Position numbers and translations under genes: made by a program | Shown here: one piece after another, positions 10,801 to 19,571 of the stretch | Numbering within the stretch: position 1 is the first letter of the stretch | Layout: each line of letters starts with the position of its first letter | NCBI GenBank assembly: GCA_945910005.1 | Contig: OX246743.1 | Location: forward strand, 40,045,461-40,109,460 | Direction of reading: 5' to 3' | Source: Isoperla grammatica | Lineage: Eukaryota; Arthropoda; Insecta; Plecoptera; Perlodidae | DNA: 64,000 nucleotides | Notes under the pieces: generated by a model | What the model was told of the DNA's origin: nothing | Database searches by the model: none | The model's input: only the letters and a program-made list of their open reading frames with translations

Positions 10801-13800
10801 CGTGGTGGAGGGGATGCCGTAGGTCGCAGACGCCTTCGTCAGGCTCATGTTGTGGTTGCGTAGTGCGTCCAACGCCAGTTCCATGTCCTCCTGGGTCCAG
10901 GACTTGGGCACGTTGCACTTGCCCGCATCGCTGCCCACGTCTGAAACAACACGTCACAAATGTTCAAGGAACTGGTACGGTAATTAAAAATTATTGTTAA
11001 GTTAATACAGGCAAAGCATAGCATATGTACGGGATATGTAGCAAATCAAAGTATTATATGTATGTACAATTCAATTAGGCTAGTAAAAGCTAACTTGTAA
11101 GCAATTGTTTGGCCTAGGCTTACAGTAAACAAAGATTTAAGTATTTGTGTTTTTTTTGTGTGCAGAGATGGCTCCCTCAGCCATTCCTCTTCCTTGTATT
11201 TGTAAGTAGGCCTATTCCCTGCAAACTGTTTTTAAAGTACAGCTTCAGTTTACAGTTGGTCCATAAAGAGTATTACTTCTAATCACAACAAATAATAAAC
11301 AAATAATCACTACTAGTCCTTGGCTTATGTACTAGTACCAAACAATTAATATTAGTATACATTAGAATATAAATTGTGGATGTTGATAGATTAGGCTAAG
11401 ACATTAGGACATTAAGAGTCCAGATACTATACATTATTTGGTGTGGATGCTTCCAGTACGTTTAAGTCTGTACTCACCCGAGTGGCCGGACGAGGAAGGA
11501 ATCAGTCCCAGTAATTCAGGCGTTATCATCATTGTGTGCATTGTGTGATCGCCTTCGCCAGCATTCTGAAAATAAAGCCGAGGAGAATTAAATTACATTG
11601 AGCACAATTTTACCTCGAGCTAATATCTCTAGAATGAAAACATGACAGGGAAGACAGTTTTGTTACTTTTGTAGTATTGCAATTTGCAAATATTCAAAGA
11701 ATTCAACCACATTTATTTATTTCATGTAGGCCTGCTTTTGTTAGAAACACGGCAGCCAAGAAACCAACAACGAAACCTATGCACGAGAGCGTAACGTTTT
11801 ATCTTACCCGCTCGGACATGTTGTGGGCGTCTATGTCGATCGCGTCCGCTTGCTCCATTGCGCGAAGTGTTTCAAACTTTACGGTGACATTGTGATCATC
11901 GTCGTCGTGATGTCCGTTTATCTGCAATTTGTGCAAAATACTTCCGTTAATAGATCGGGAACCATTCGATGCCGACAATTGGAGCACAGGTTTTTGTATC
12001 TTTAACACACACATTTGAAATGTGAGTGCAGGTGTCATAATACAATTTTTTTCAAATATTTTTTCACATTTCAAGTTTTCTCTTTTCACACAACTGTCAG
12101 ATTTATTGGACCATCAAATTTGAACGATGACCAAGTCAAAAATTTTGAATATATATATACCAAATCAAATACTGTAAGTAAAATTTACTTTGATAACAAA
12201 AACCATATAAATGAACAATTATTCCTTCTACGAAGACAAATAATTAATATTAGTAAGGAAACAGGCTCACGCCTAGTCCTCCTATAAACTAGGTCTCGTA
12301 AGTCGTAACGACGCATCCTCCTAAGTCCCTTTCGCTCTCATCACTGTCCCAAGTATTGTCGTCTGTCACGTTTGATCTTGACGTACTCTAGAACTAGTTT
12401 CAGTGAACTTTCCTTGGTCCCTTTCACTCTCACGACTGTCAACCGGCTTGTCAACTAGGTTTCGTATCGGTTTGAATGCACCTTCCTCGATCGATCCACA
12501 ATTAAGACCGTCAACCAGTATACGTTGTAAATTTTTACAGTCATCTATCAGTCACGTTTGCGCTAAGCTCCAAGTTTCACATAAGTACAACCTGCTCGGT
12601 CCCTTTCAATTCCACGTGACTTGCATCGAGTAGAGCCTCATTTATGAGACAATTCTAAATAGGAGTCATTCTAACTTAAAGCACGTAGAGTTCAGATTGT
12701 CTACCACACCAAGTCTAATTTTCAAACTGAGAACATGTCGAGAGGACTTCGTTGATCATAAGAACGAGAAGCTGTGGAAAGAGTGACGTCAGTTTGCTCG
12801 GTCAAAGTAGTAATACGTCCGCCAGTCCCTCTCTGTGTATGTAACGTCAGAAAGTAGCCACGTAGCCAATGTTACAGGCTTTAAATACGAAAGAAACTGC
12901 AGAAGTGGTGTTAGCCAACAGAAGCACAAGAAAAATGACGAGGATAACTCATTAGATAGAAAGAATTGCATCACGAGAAGAGAAACAAGGTAGGTACTAC
13001 AACATGCAGATTACAGTAAACCCTCGTTAATACGAACATCAAGGGACCCAAAAATCGTCAGTTCGTAATATAAAAATTCGCAATATCGCAAAAACGTCGA
13101 AAGTCAATAGTACCAGCCAAAATAAACGTATCTACAAACAATCAATGTTTTCCAATGGATAGTAGCGCGCGGGTATGATGTTTTGTGCGCGCATAGTAGG
13201 CGGACTAAGCGGGCACGTTGCAGGGAGCAAGCCACGCCCCTCAACAGCTGTAAGGGCTTGCGCGCGCATCCGATCGCGCCTGCGGGCGGTGGAAGGGGAA
13301 GGGAAAACCAAGCAGCAACAAAACAAGTAGCTGCCTGTGACGACGTACGCTCGGCGGACAAAAATCTTGATACCTGCGCCTACTCTGCGAGTTGAACTCT
13401 CGGACACATTATTTTGTTTGTGCGGGTTCAAAATTATTAGTTCGTATTAAACAACGAACATTATGCATTAGTACCACCCAGGGGATAAATAATTAGTTCG
13501 TATTACGTATTATGCGAAATTCGTTATATCCGTTTTATTTAACATTGAGTGTCCTATTTACGCGGGCTGGGTCTAGCTTACTATTCGTATTATCTGAGAA
13601 TTCGCACTATCCGAGTTCGTTTTACCGAGGGTTTACTGTACTGGGTTCAATTTAAATCTGCTATGATGTATTTGGTAACCAAATGTCAATGGATATAAAC
13701 TACAGGAAAATTAACTAGAAGGTTGTCTGATGTGGACTCGGCACGGAAAGAACCGTACTTGAGGCCTACAAGTAACATAGCTAACATAGCAAGCACCAAA

Positions 13801-16800
13801 ACACAACTTTGTGAAATGGCTAGTAGGTATTCAAGAAAAGAGCATACAAGCGAAATCGAGCATGTTTGCGTACATTACAGTACGTATTACAAACACATGC
13901 AGCGAGAGACGTGCGGCAAGCTCAAGATCTATGCAACTACGAGAGACCCGGTCGTACCGAGGTTACGACGTTGTCTTGGCCGGGGATCCGGTCGTGGGCC
14001 GAACATTCGATGATGTCCATGTTCTCGACCAACGTGGCGGACGGAGCCGGGGGTTGAGCCTCCGGGGGCAATTCCACGTCCACCGGGCCCCCGTTCCTCG
14101 TCGAGTGACATTCCAGCGACGCCAACTGTGGGGACGGAATGGGAGGCGGGCCATTGCCAACCTGAGAAATTACCACAACTGCCGTATCTATGCCGGGACA
14201 CTTTCACAATTCGATTGCTGTAGTTTTTCTAGTGGGTTTTTACGTTTTAGCCAATTTTAACAAATCTACTACACATTAAACAATGAAGGCTGTTTGCTAC
14301 ATTCTGAATAAATATGAAATTAATAATTATCAAATCAACAATCAGGGTTACTTGTCTAAACATCACTCACATGACTAAGAACACTGCATTTGAGATGTTT
14401 TATTGATTATCTTTTTCTTTTTTACTAGGGCTGCTCAAATACTCCATCAATATCGGCCAATTGATAGAAGAAAAAACCACATTATTATTTTAGACCTACC
14501 CTACGGCAAATGCGAATGTTTCCCTGATGACTATTTACAACGCAAAGCGATTTCACACTTTCACTTGACGTAGGCAAACGTCGTACTGAGAGCCGACTGG
14601 ACTGTACATCGACTAATAATCTGGGGGCAGTTTTCCAATCACTGTTCTGAAGATGGAATAACAGGAAGCTGTTTCGAACCATTCCACAGACTGACAACAC
14701 GAAAAAAGTAACTCTAGACTAAAATGTTACCGTAAGTGTGTGATGTCTTACCATTGTCCGTTTATTGGCGAGATGGTTATGAATATGAAGTTTACTGTCG
14801 AGCACTACGATTGGCGCATCTGTTTGGTCGTCTTCCGTTGATGTGGCGACCGTCACGCAACCCCTATCGTGATCAAGGTCAGTGAGGTCAACGTCCACCT
14901 GAAAATACACTGAGGTTAGAGAAACAATTGATCACAGGCTATTTCAGTCAAGCTTACAAGCAAGGTACAGTAATGTGCAGGGACTATGTAATGATGTATT
15001 AAGTAGTAGTAGTGATGTATTGGATTCACCATAGACATTCAATGTTCAAGTATAGGTTTTGTCATATTTTTAAATCTTAAAATTGTAAATTCATAGCAGT
15101 GTAATATATTGATAAGGCTATTTGGTAGGAATGGGCAAGTACAAAAGTACTTAAAAACTTAAGTAATTTTTACAGGAATTGTTTACCATAAAGTTTGTTC
15201 CCTGTTGCACTATTCAGTCCTTATTTAGGTAGGCAATCTTACATTAAAGCTGTTTTATGCCATAAAATATAAGCTTACTATGTAGCTTCTCTTAACTGGC
15301 TTATTAGCCGCTCGTAATTTATTGGGCCTTAGTAATGTAGCTAAACTGCAATGCAAAATAAAACCACATGTATGCCAATGCCATACACATGGAGGTGTTC
15401 ACTTTGCAACAGATTCTAACTGCGTGCCACTGGCGTCGTAGGGTCTAAGAATCCACTTTTAGTAAAACGCAAAGATAGCGTAACAATTAATTACCTCATC
15501 GTTGAAGATTGCTCTCCGCACGATGTCCGCACCGCGCGGCCTCTTGCTTCCCGACAGCCGCCTGAGTTTGGTGAACGAACGTCGTGACAGGATTGAGCCC
15601 ATCCCTGCGGCCTCGCCGACCCCTCCCCCGCAATGCATCTGGTCCCGGCTCTCCGGCACTTCGCACAGTCCCTTGATCTTCAGCTGGTCGGCAGTCTTCA
15701 GCAGGGACTGAAACAACAATGTGTCGATTGGTACATTTGGAATGTGAATCAAATGAGTTAAAATTAACACCAGGATTAGAAAGTAAAAAATATCATAATT
15801 AAGACTGGCTATTAGAGATGTGTGACAAATAAAAATGTTGATACATTTTGTGAAATGGATCATTGTTTATTGTTTTTTGAAATTTGACCTTTAGAGGGAG
15901 AAAATGTGACTCACTAGACCCTGTTTTAGCAAGATTGTACTGTATTCCATTATTCCATTCCAATTTTTCCCCAACGTTATACATTTATAATGTTTTGTAG
16001 ACCTATTTTAAGTTTGTTAAATTAAAATATAAGAGATAAAAGCTCAGGAAATTTGTAATTACTATAGGCCTACAACTATTTAACAAACTGTTCAATTGGG
16101 GGGAGGGGGGGGGGGGGAAGAATGATAAAATGTTGTTATGCTAAGACAAGCTAACTTCAAGCTACCTGCAGTTCAGCTTGTGAAACATCGATCTCCCCGC
16201 GATAGACAAACTCTATGATAAACTTAAGGTCGCTGAAGCACACGTCGGGGGGCATGATAATCGTGGGGTGTTTGCACGGATTCTCTAGGAGCAGCTTCTG
16301 GAAATATGACGAGCAGGCAGACAGGACCACCTGGTGACAAAAGTAGCAATTAGTTCCAATCGAATGTAAGGCCACTCAACGCACTCAGTAGCCTACATAG
16401 TGGTGTATTCAGATTAGGGTGTTGCACTGCTCCTTTTATATCTCCAAGCTCTGTTGAACAATCTGTTTCTCCATGGCTCATAGCAGACCAAATTTTTCTT
16501 TTACTCTACACATTTCTAACTGCTAATGAGCAAGATAGTCCAAAATAATGTCTTGGATTAATGAATGAAAGATGATGGGGGAGACTGAGGAAGAGATGGT
16601 AAGGAGACCATTTATCAAGAGACCTATGGACAAGAGGAGGATGTGAAGGTGGGCGGATACGATGAAGGGCAGCTTACTGGATACATTTGGTTGCAAAACC
16701 CAAACTGACCCCGTCCGAAACAGGAAACGGCAATGGATGATGAGGATGAGTGGAAGTTACCCAATTGTGGGAAGGTAGGAGGAGTGGACTGGACACATTA

Positions 16801-17059
16801 CTTTGCAAAACCTAAATTGACACCGTCAGAAGCAGGAAACGGCAATGGGTGATGACGACGAGCACATAAAACTCTTTTAACATTTAAAATGTATGCCAAT
16901 CTATACCGGTAACTAGCTTACCTTATGTGCTTTTAGAGAGAGGTCATTACAAGCAAGCGTAACATCGACAAATGCCTCTGTCCGCAACAGCTGATGGAAT
17001 ACTGATGTCATATTCGACTGGTAATTGTTCCAACGGAGACAATAGTGTTGACTGGCCAT
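7617..17059 (-). CDS. psq: Pipsqueak: BTB and four psq-type helix-turn-helix transcription factor (11 coding exons)
   Basis: Coding exons in transcript order: 17059-16922, 16330-16166, 15707-15495, 14898-14752, 14161-13958, 11921-11808, 11565-11478, 10940-10656, 9660-9454, 8645-8487, 7828-7617. All have AG acceptors and GT donors and join in frame to 643 residues plus stop. Residues 1-125 are a TTK/BAB-type BTB dimerisation domain starting [14 protein letters not shown]. Residues 369-413, 423-467, 478-522 and 530-574 are four tandem psq motifs, the DNA-binding repeats that in Drosophila Psq bind GAGAG-type sites and act in chromatin silencing and in activation through Trl/GAGA factor. The C-terminus is Gln-rich. 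Drosophila long Psq is larger, with longer linkers. Function in this species is inferred from the family. The gene lies head to head with lola. Confidence 0.95.
7990..8170 (+). mobile_element. possible LINE C-terminal scrap in a psq intron
   Basis: The plus strand reads [18 protein letters not shown], then [20 protein letters not shown], ending near 8166. The pattern S-P-x-x-x-x-F-K-R-x-x-x-x-x-L resembles the segment downstream of reverse transcriptase in many LINEs. It is short and isolated, so this is weak. Confidence 0.3.
8487..8645 (-). CDS. psq: psq coding exon 10, end of psq motif 3 and all of motif 4
   Basis: The acceptor TTTGCCATCAG precedes GTATCGAAC. The first codon is completed by the carried-over G (Gly), then [20 protein letters not shown] follows. 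Motif 4 has the diagnostic W, the A-L-E-A-V-R helix and SSLYGRFKR at the recognition helix. The donor is ACCG|GTACGT, leaving one base over. Confidence 0.92.
8915..9306 (-). mobile_element. 5'-truncated LINE 3' end in a psq intron
   Basis: On the minus strand the frame reads [19 protein letters not shown] then KFSLKQYLL and ends TFSYR stop near 9141. This is the W/Y-N-x-L-P ... F-K-x-x-L-K-x-Y-L pattern at the C-terminus of LINE polyproteins. About 200 bases later come AATAAA and a tail of ATACA pentanucleotide repeats (about 8917-8940). Only the last few hundred bases survive, as is usual after incomplete reverse transcription. A related piece is at 38406-38949. Confidence 0.7.
9454..9660 (-). 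CDS. psq: psq coding exon 9, end of psq motif 2 and most of motif 3
   Basis: The acceptor TTTCCTGTTCCCAG precedes GTATCCCGAG. The reading is (G)[18 protein letters not shown], finishing motif 2, then [18 protein letters not shown] and [14 protein letters not shown], most of motif 3. The donor is GAGG|GTAAGC. Every psq-motif intron here cuts at the same place, inside the Gly codon before the conserved Ile, which fits exon duplication in the history of the repeats. Confidence 0.92.
10183..10506. mobile_element. MITE-like element with inverted ends in a psq intron
   Basis: It begins GGTTTGTTCGTTTGTCCTG and ends with the exact reverse complement, CAGGACAAACGAACAAACC, about 324 bp apart. GATGGGAGTA is repeated inside. 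There is no coding capacity. Its right edge abuts the duplicated exon fragment at 10507. Confidence 0.65.
10507..10718. repeat. 106-bp tandem duplication covering the 3' end of psq exon 8
   Basis: 10507-10612 and 10613-10718 are near-identical tandem copies, differing at a handful of positions. Each holds the last about 60 coding bases of exon 8, its GTGAGT donor and about 45 intron bases. On the minus strand the right-hand copy is joined to the complete exon; the left-hand copy is an orphan exon end inside the intron. Splicing from the orphan donor would read EYSTLKSL then stop between the two copies. Confidence 0.85.
10656..10940 (-). CDS. psq: psq coding exon 8, psq motif 1 and first half of motif 2
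   Basis: The acceptor GTTGTTTCAG precedes ACGTGGGC. The reading is (D)[18 protein letters not shown], then motif 1 with [20 protein letters not shown] and [16 protein letters not shown] second motif starts [19 protein letters not shown]. The donor is TACG|GTGAGT at 10655. The 3' end of this exon is tandemly duplicated into the intron. Confidence 0.93.
11478..11565 (-). CDS. psq: psq coding exon 7, linker
   Basis: The acceptor GCTTTATTTTCAG precedes AATGCTGG. It encodes [19 protein letters not shown] then [10 protein letters not shown], and the donor is TCGG|GTGAGT. It is the only exon that moves the frame from phase 0 (BTB and linker exons) to phase 1 (psq-motif exons), and the join restores a Gly/Asp codon correctly. 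Confidence 0.85.
11808..11921 (-). CDS. psq: psq coding exon 6, acidic linker
   Basis: It encodes [20 protein letters not shown] then [18 protein letters not shown]. The donor is CGG|GTAAGA. The acceptor AAATTGCAG has a weak pyrimidine tract, so the 5' edge is the least certain splice site in the gene. The in-frame sequence upstream of it does not look coding. Confidence 0.75.
12290..12640. repeat. degenerate direct repeats in psq intron 5
   Basis: The block (G/T)CCCTTTC followed by TCTCA(C/T)(C/G)ACTGTC recurs at about 12326 and 12419 and, weaker, near 12600. CGTCAACC/TGTCAAC blocks recur in between. The period is roughly 95-180 bp and very degenerate. No coding sequence is supported. Confidence 0.35.
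13014..13638. mobile_element. MITE with CAGTAAACCCTCG ends and TA target duplication
   Basis: It starts CAGTAAACCCTCGTTAATAC and ends CGAGGGTTTACTG, both flanked by TA. It is 625 bp long. TTCGTA(A/T)TA motifs recur near both ends. This is typical of a non-autonomous Tc1/mariner-pogo element. The GC-richer centre has open frames of about 90 codons without family resemblance. Confidence 0.75.
13958..14161 (-). CDS. psq: psq coding exon 5, Pro-rich linker
   Basis: The acceptor AATTTCTCAG precedes GTTGGCAATGG. It encodes [17 protein letters not shown] then [20 protein letters not shown] and ends GQDNVVTS, in phase 0 at both ends. The donor is TCG|GTACGA. No domain is seen; it lies in the linker between BTB and psq motifs. 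Confidence 0.85.
14752..14898 (-). CDS. psq: psq coding exon 4, linker
   Basis: The acceptor GTATTTTCAG precedes GTGGACGTTG. It encodes [20 protein letters not shown] then [20 protein letters not shown] and ends LANKRTM. The donor is ATG|GTAAGA. Both edges are phase 0. Acidic, no recognised domain. Confidence 0.87.
15495..15707 (-). CDS. psq: psq coding exon 3, end of BTB domain and basic linker
   Basis: The acceptor TTGTTTCAG precedes [29 protein letters not shown] is the conserved C-terminal helix of BTB in the TTK/psq/lola group. A basic region follows ([18 protein letters not shown]), a likely nuclear-localisation segment. The donor is GAG|GTAATT. Confidence 0.95.
16101..16118. repeat. 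poly-G tract
   Basis: A G-rich homopolymer run inside psq intron 2, one of several long G or C runs in this window. Confidence 0.8.
16166..16330 (-). CDS. psq: psq coding exon 2, central BTB domain
   Basis: The acceptor TTTTGTCACCAG precedes GTGGTCCTG. It encodes [19 protein letters not shown], then [10 protein letters not shown] and [15 protein letters not shown], all hallmarks of the BTB dimer interface. The donor is CAG|GTAGCT. Both edges are phase 0. Confidence 0.96.
16570..16860. repeat. imperfect tandem repeat in psq intron 1
   Basis: Two units of about 125 bp, each with a TTGCAAAACC(C/T)AAA(C/T)TGAC block and a CAGGAAACGGCAATGG block. The units end in GATGATGAGGATGAG and GATGACGACGAG. 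It looks like a decayed retroelement tail with a GAT/GAC-rich end. Confidence 0.4.
16922..17059 (-). CDS. psq: psq coding exon 1, start codon and N-terminal BTB
   Basis: The ATG at 17059-17057 starts [20 protein letters not shown], followed by [23 protein letters not shown] and DVTLAC...KAHK are diagnostic of the arthropod BTB group that includes psq and lola. The donor AAG|GTAAGC sits at 16921. A leader acceptor (CTTTTTTAG) places the exon's 5' edge at 17095. Confidence 0.96.
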
Positions 17060-17095
17060 TATAACAGGTTACTTTGCTGCACTGCCGGCAGCAAT

Positions 17096-18251
17096 CTAAA
17101 AAAGTAACATATAGTTTAGTTACGGCACTGTAGAGGTCTGCACAGGCTAACATTTTGAAGCCCAACTAAACAAGTTTTTATTGCTTGTGAACATCACATA
17201 GTGGTGAGGGATCGTAATCCACACACAGTTCTGCTGGGAAGGCGGAAACGACGGTAAGAGTGCATAACACTCAAACTGAAACAACGAAAGCTCTACTGAA
17301 CAAAAGATTGCAGAGCAACACGTAATAAAAAATAAAAAAAGTGACCACTGACAATGTACATGTCCCACCCCTAGGTAGCATTTATGAAGTTTGAAAATTG
17401 GTGTGGACCTAGGCTATACATGGTGGTGGAGACGTCAAGTTCTTCGAACACGCATCATAAATCCCACAGGATGGGGCACAGTGACCTACAATTAATGTTC
17501 ATGAAATTTGGCGATGCCCTTGGGGCAGACATTGGTGGTTGCCATGGAGGCAACGATTTAGTCCCGAGCTAAATATTTAGCGGTCCGTTATAATGTACTG
17601 GGCTTAAGTAGGCTTCCAGACACAGAAGAATTTTATTATTTAAAAAAAAGATCCACAGATATTATTGAAGTTTATAAGCTAGGCCTTCGCCTAGATGCAA
17701 TAAAGGAGACCGCAACCTCGTAGCCTAGACCCTAGGCTAAGGCATACATTAGGCCTATCTGAACCTATCCCCTAAGCCCCTACCTTCGGCATGCCCAGGC
17801 TAGGCCTAGCCGCTACCTAGACCCTATTGTAAAAATCAGAACAAAAAGATTCGTTCGTAGTGAAACGTGTTAGAAAGCGGACTTGGAGAGAGTAACTAGG
17901 GCATGTAATCTTCGCTTCCCTTCTTTTCTACTAAACCTTTCTCCTGCCTGACACATTGCCTACCGACCTACCTAGCCTCTACGCCGAAAATTTCAAAATA
18001 ATAATGATAAAGGCCTTAATATATAGCACAAGGCTTATTAGTAATTGACTCACGGATACACATTTTTTCAATGTCTTTGCGCCCCCTAGCCGAGTCTAGG
18101 CCCTAGCCCACAAAAAGGGCCTAAGCCTAGCCAAGACCCAGGTTGCAAGTCCCTGTCATTAATAAGTTTTAAGATATTATTATATTCTAGGCCTCGCTTA
18201 CATATATTATTGGTCATTGCATATGTATCAATTCTGTAATATATTTCTTAC
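17096..18251 (-). other. psq: psq leader intron
   Basis: This lies between the candidate non-coding first exon (donor at 18252) and the coding exon 1 acceptor at 17095. No coding content is supported. It is notably rich in the palindrome TAGGCCTA and its variants at 17690-17830 and 18060-18200. Confidence 0.45.
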
Positions 18252-18450
18252 CTCAAAATCAAGATGTCAAAGCAGTATTTCAACAAGTACCAGTGCCGAA
18301 AGCAGACGATTTTTAAGCTATTTTGTTGTGGACCTACTTCTCCCTTCCAGCTCTCTCTTGTCTCTTTTGACTTTTCACCATCCTCCTTGCGCTCTTTCTC
18401 TTGACGTACAGAATGAACACATTTTAGAAAGGTGAACGCAATTTGAACGA
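18252..18450 (-). other. psq: candidate psq non-coding first exon
   Basis: A strong minus-strand donor, GATTTTGAG|GTAAGA, lies at 18252/18251 with no coding frame before it. It would splice to 17095, 36 bases before the psq ATG. The 5' edge is not determinable from sequence; 18450 is a guess. Confidence 0.4.
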
Positions 18451-18779
18451 AACTGCTTACAGATCAACGAACGGCTCGCGCATGGATTAAACGTCATTCA
18501 TAATTGGTTAGCATAATACAACCACCGGCTTGTGTATTTCGTATTTATGAAGTAAAATAGCGCTAAAAATGTACTTCTTTAGCTATTTGTATACTAATTT
18601 TTTTAAATTTTACTTCGGCTTTGTCGTCATTTACTATAATTTGTAATTATTTTAAAAGTCCATTGCACCAACCGCGCCCAAGCTAAAACGTCGACCAATC
18701 AGAAGAAGTCAGGATCTCTCGTACTAGCCGCAAGTCATAAATATCGAAGGAGAGATAGTGCGCAGTGGACAGAAAATGA
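18451..18779. promoter_or_regulatory. probable bidirectional psq/lola promoter region
   Basis: This region sits between the candidate psq leader exon (minus) and the candidate lola leader exon (plus). It has a CCAATCAG box at 18695-18702 and a nearby GC-rich patch (ACCGCGCCC). No clear TATA box is seen in the plus direction. The two divergent leader exons would lie about 300 bp apart. This is inference from exon geometry. Confidence 0.4.
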
Positions 18780-18974
18780 GTTCTGCGCGTTTTTGAAATG
18801 TTACCCCCACTACTGGCAAGCAACGATTTGGATTGTAGTGCCGACGTAATTCCAGCTTCTCCTCCTTTTACAAACGCATCATCCTGGAAGCTGGAAGTCT
18901 TTTTGGACGCTCCGCTGATCTGCGTGTAAAAGTCTATTATATTATATATTATATATATGAAGAAGTGCCATAGG
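18780..18974 (+). other. lola: candidate lola non-coding first exon
   Basis: A donor ATAG|GTGAGA at 18974/18975 is followed by an excellent acceptor, TTATTTTTTCTAG, ending at 19388, nine bases before the lola ATG. The 5' edge is approximate. An AT repeat at 18935-18960 lies within it. Confidence 0.4.
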
Positions 18975-19388
18975 TGAGATACATTTGTTTAATTCTGTTA
19001 ATTGTTTTTAATAATCCTTGTTATTTTACTATGTTAGGATCTTAAAATATGCCTTGTCGGTTCCCTGGAACTTCGAAGGGTCCAGTGGTCATTTCTCAGT
19101 TATGTCACTTTCTAGCCTCATTTGTGTTACGAATTATTATTTTGTCATGTCAATTTTTCTAAGGTTTCTTCGTCTATGGCTCTAGGACCACTCAACACCA
19201 TTAACCTTGCATTAAATTCCCTAGTGCAGCTTTTCAACTCTTGTTCTCGCAATGGCGTCTCTGCATAAAGCCGGCTTTGTTCGGCAGCCATCTTGGATGC
19301 TTCTAGGAATTGACCCGAGGCGGCCATTTTGACCCATCCTTGCGAACCTTTGTGGTCGTTTGTTAAGTTTTTATTTTATTTTTTCTAG
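18975..19388 (+). other. lola: lola leader intron
   Basis: Non-coding by position. It includes a GC-richer patch at about 19240-19340 with a 60-codon minus-strand open frame of no recognisable family. Confidence 0.4.
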
Positions 19389-19397
19389 TACGTGATC

Positions 19398-19571
19398 ATG
19401 GCCAACGACCAGCAGTTCTGCCTAAGGTGGAACAACCACCAAACGACTTTGGTGGAGATATTCGATAAACTTCTTTCGAATGACAGTTTAGTCGACTGCA
19501 CACTAGCCGCCGAGGGCCAGTACATGAAGGCACACAAAGTCTTGCTGTCAGCATGCAGTCCTTACTTTGAG
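19398..19571 (+). CDS. lola: lola common exon 1, start codon and N-terminal BTB
   Basis: The ATG at 19398 gives [20 protein letters not shown], then [20 protein letters not shown] and [19 protein letters not shown] and DCTLAAEG...KAHKV are signatures of Lola BTB. The Lys in KAHKV and the Asp in VDCTL, both usual in the BTB dimer interface, are present. The donor is GAG|GTGAGT. Two codons upstream a GTG is in frame, but ATG at 19398 matches the family N-terminus. Splicing to 19854 is phase 0. Confidence 0.97.

Noticed and set aside
12015..12287. Plus-strand 90-codon frame near psq intron 5
   Set aside because: It overlaps the region around psq exon 6, has no start context or homology and runs into degenerate repeats.
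13104..13431. Overlapping minus- and plus-strand frames of 70-99 codons in the GC-rich centre of a MITE
   Set aside because: They overlap on both strands inside a non-autonomous element and show no domain.
19145..19327. Minus-strand 60-codon frame MAASGQFLEASKMAAEQSRL
   Set aside because: Looks protein-like but has no recognisable family, lies in the lola leader intron and has no splice context.
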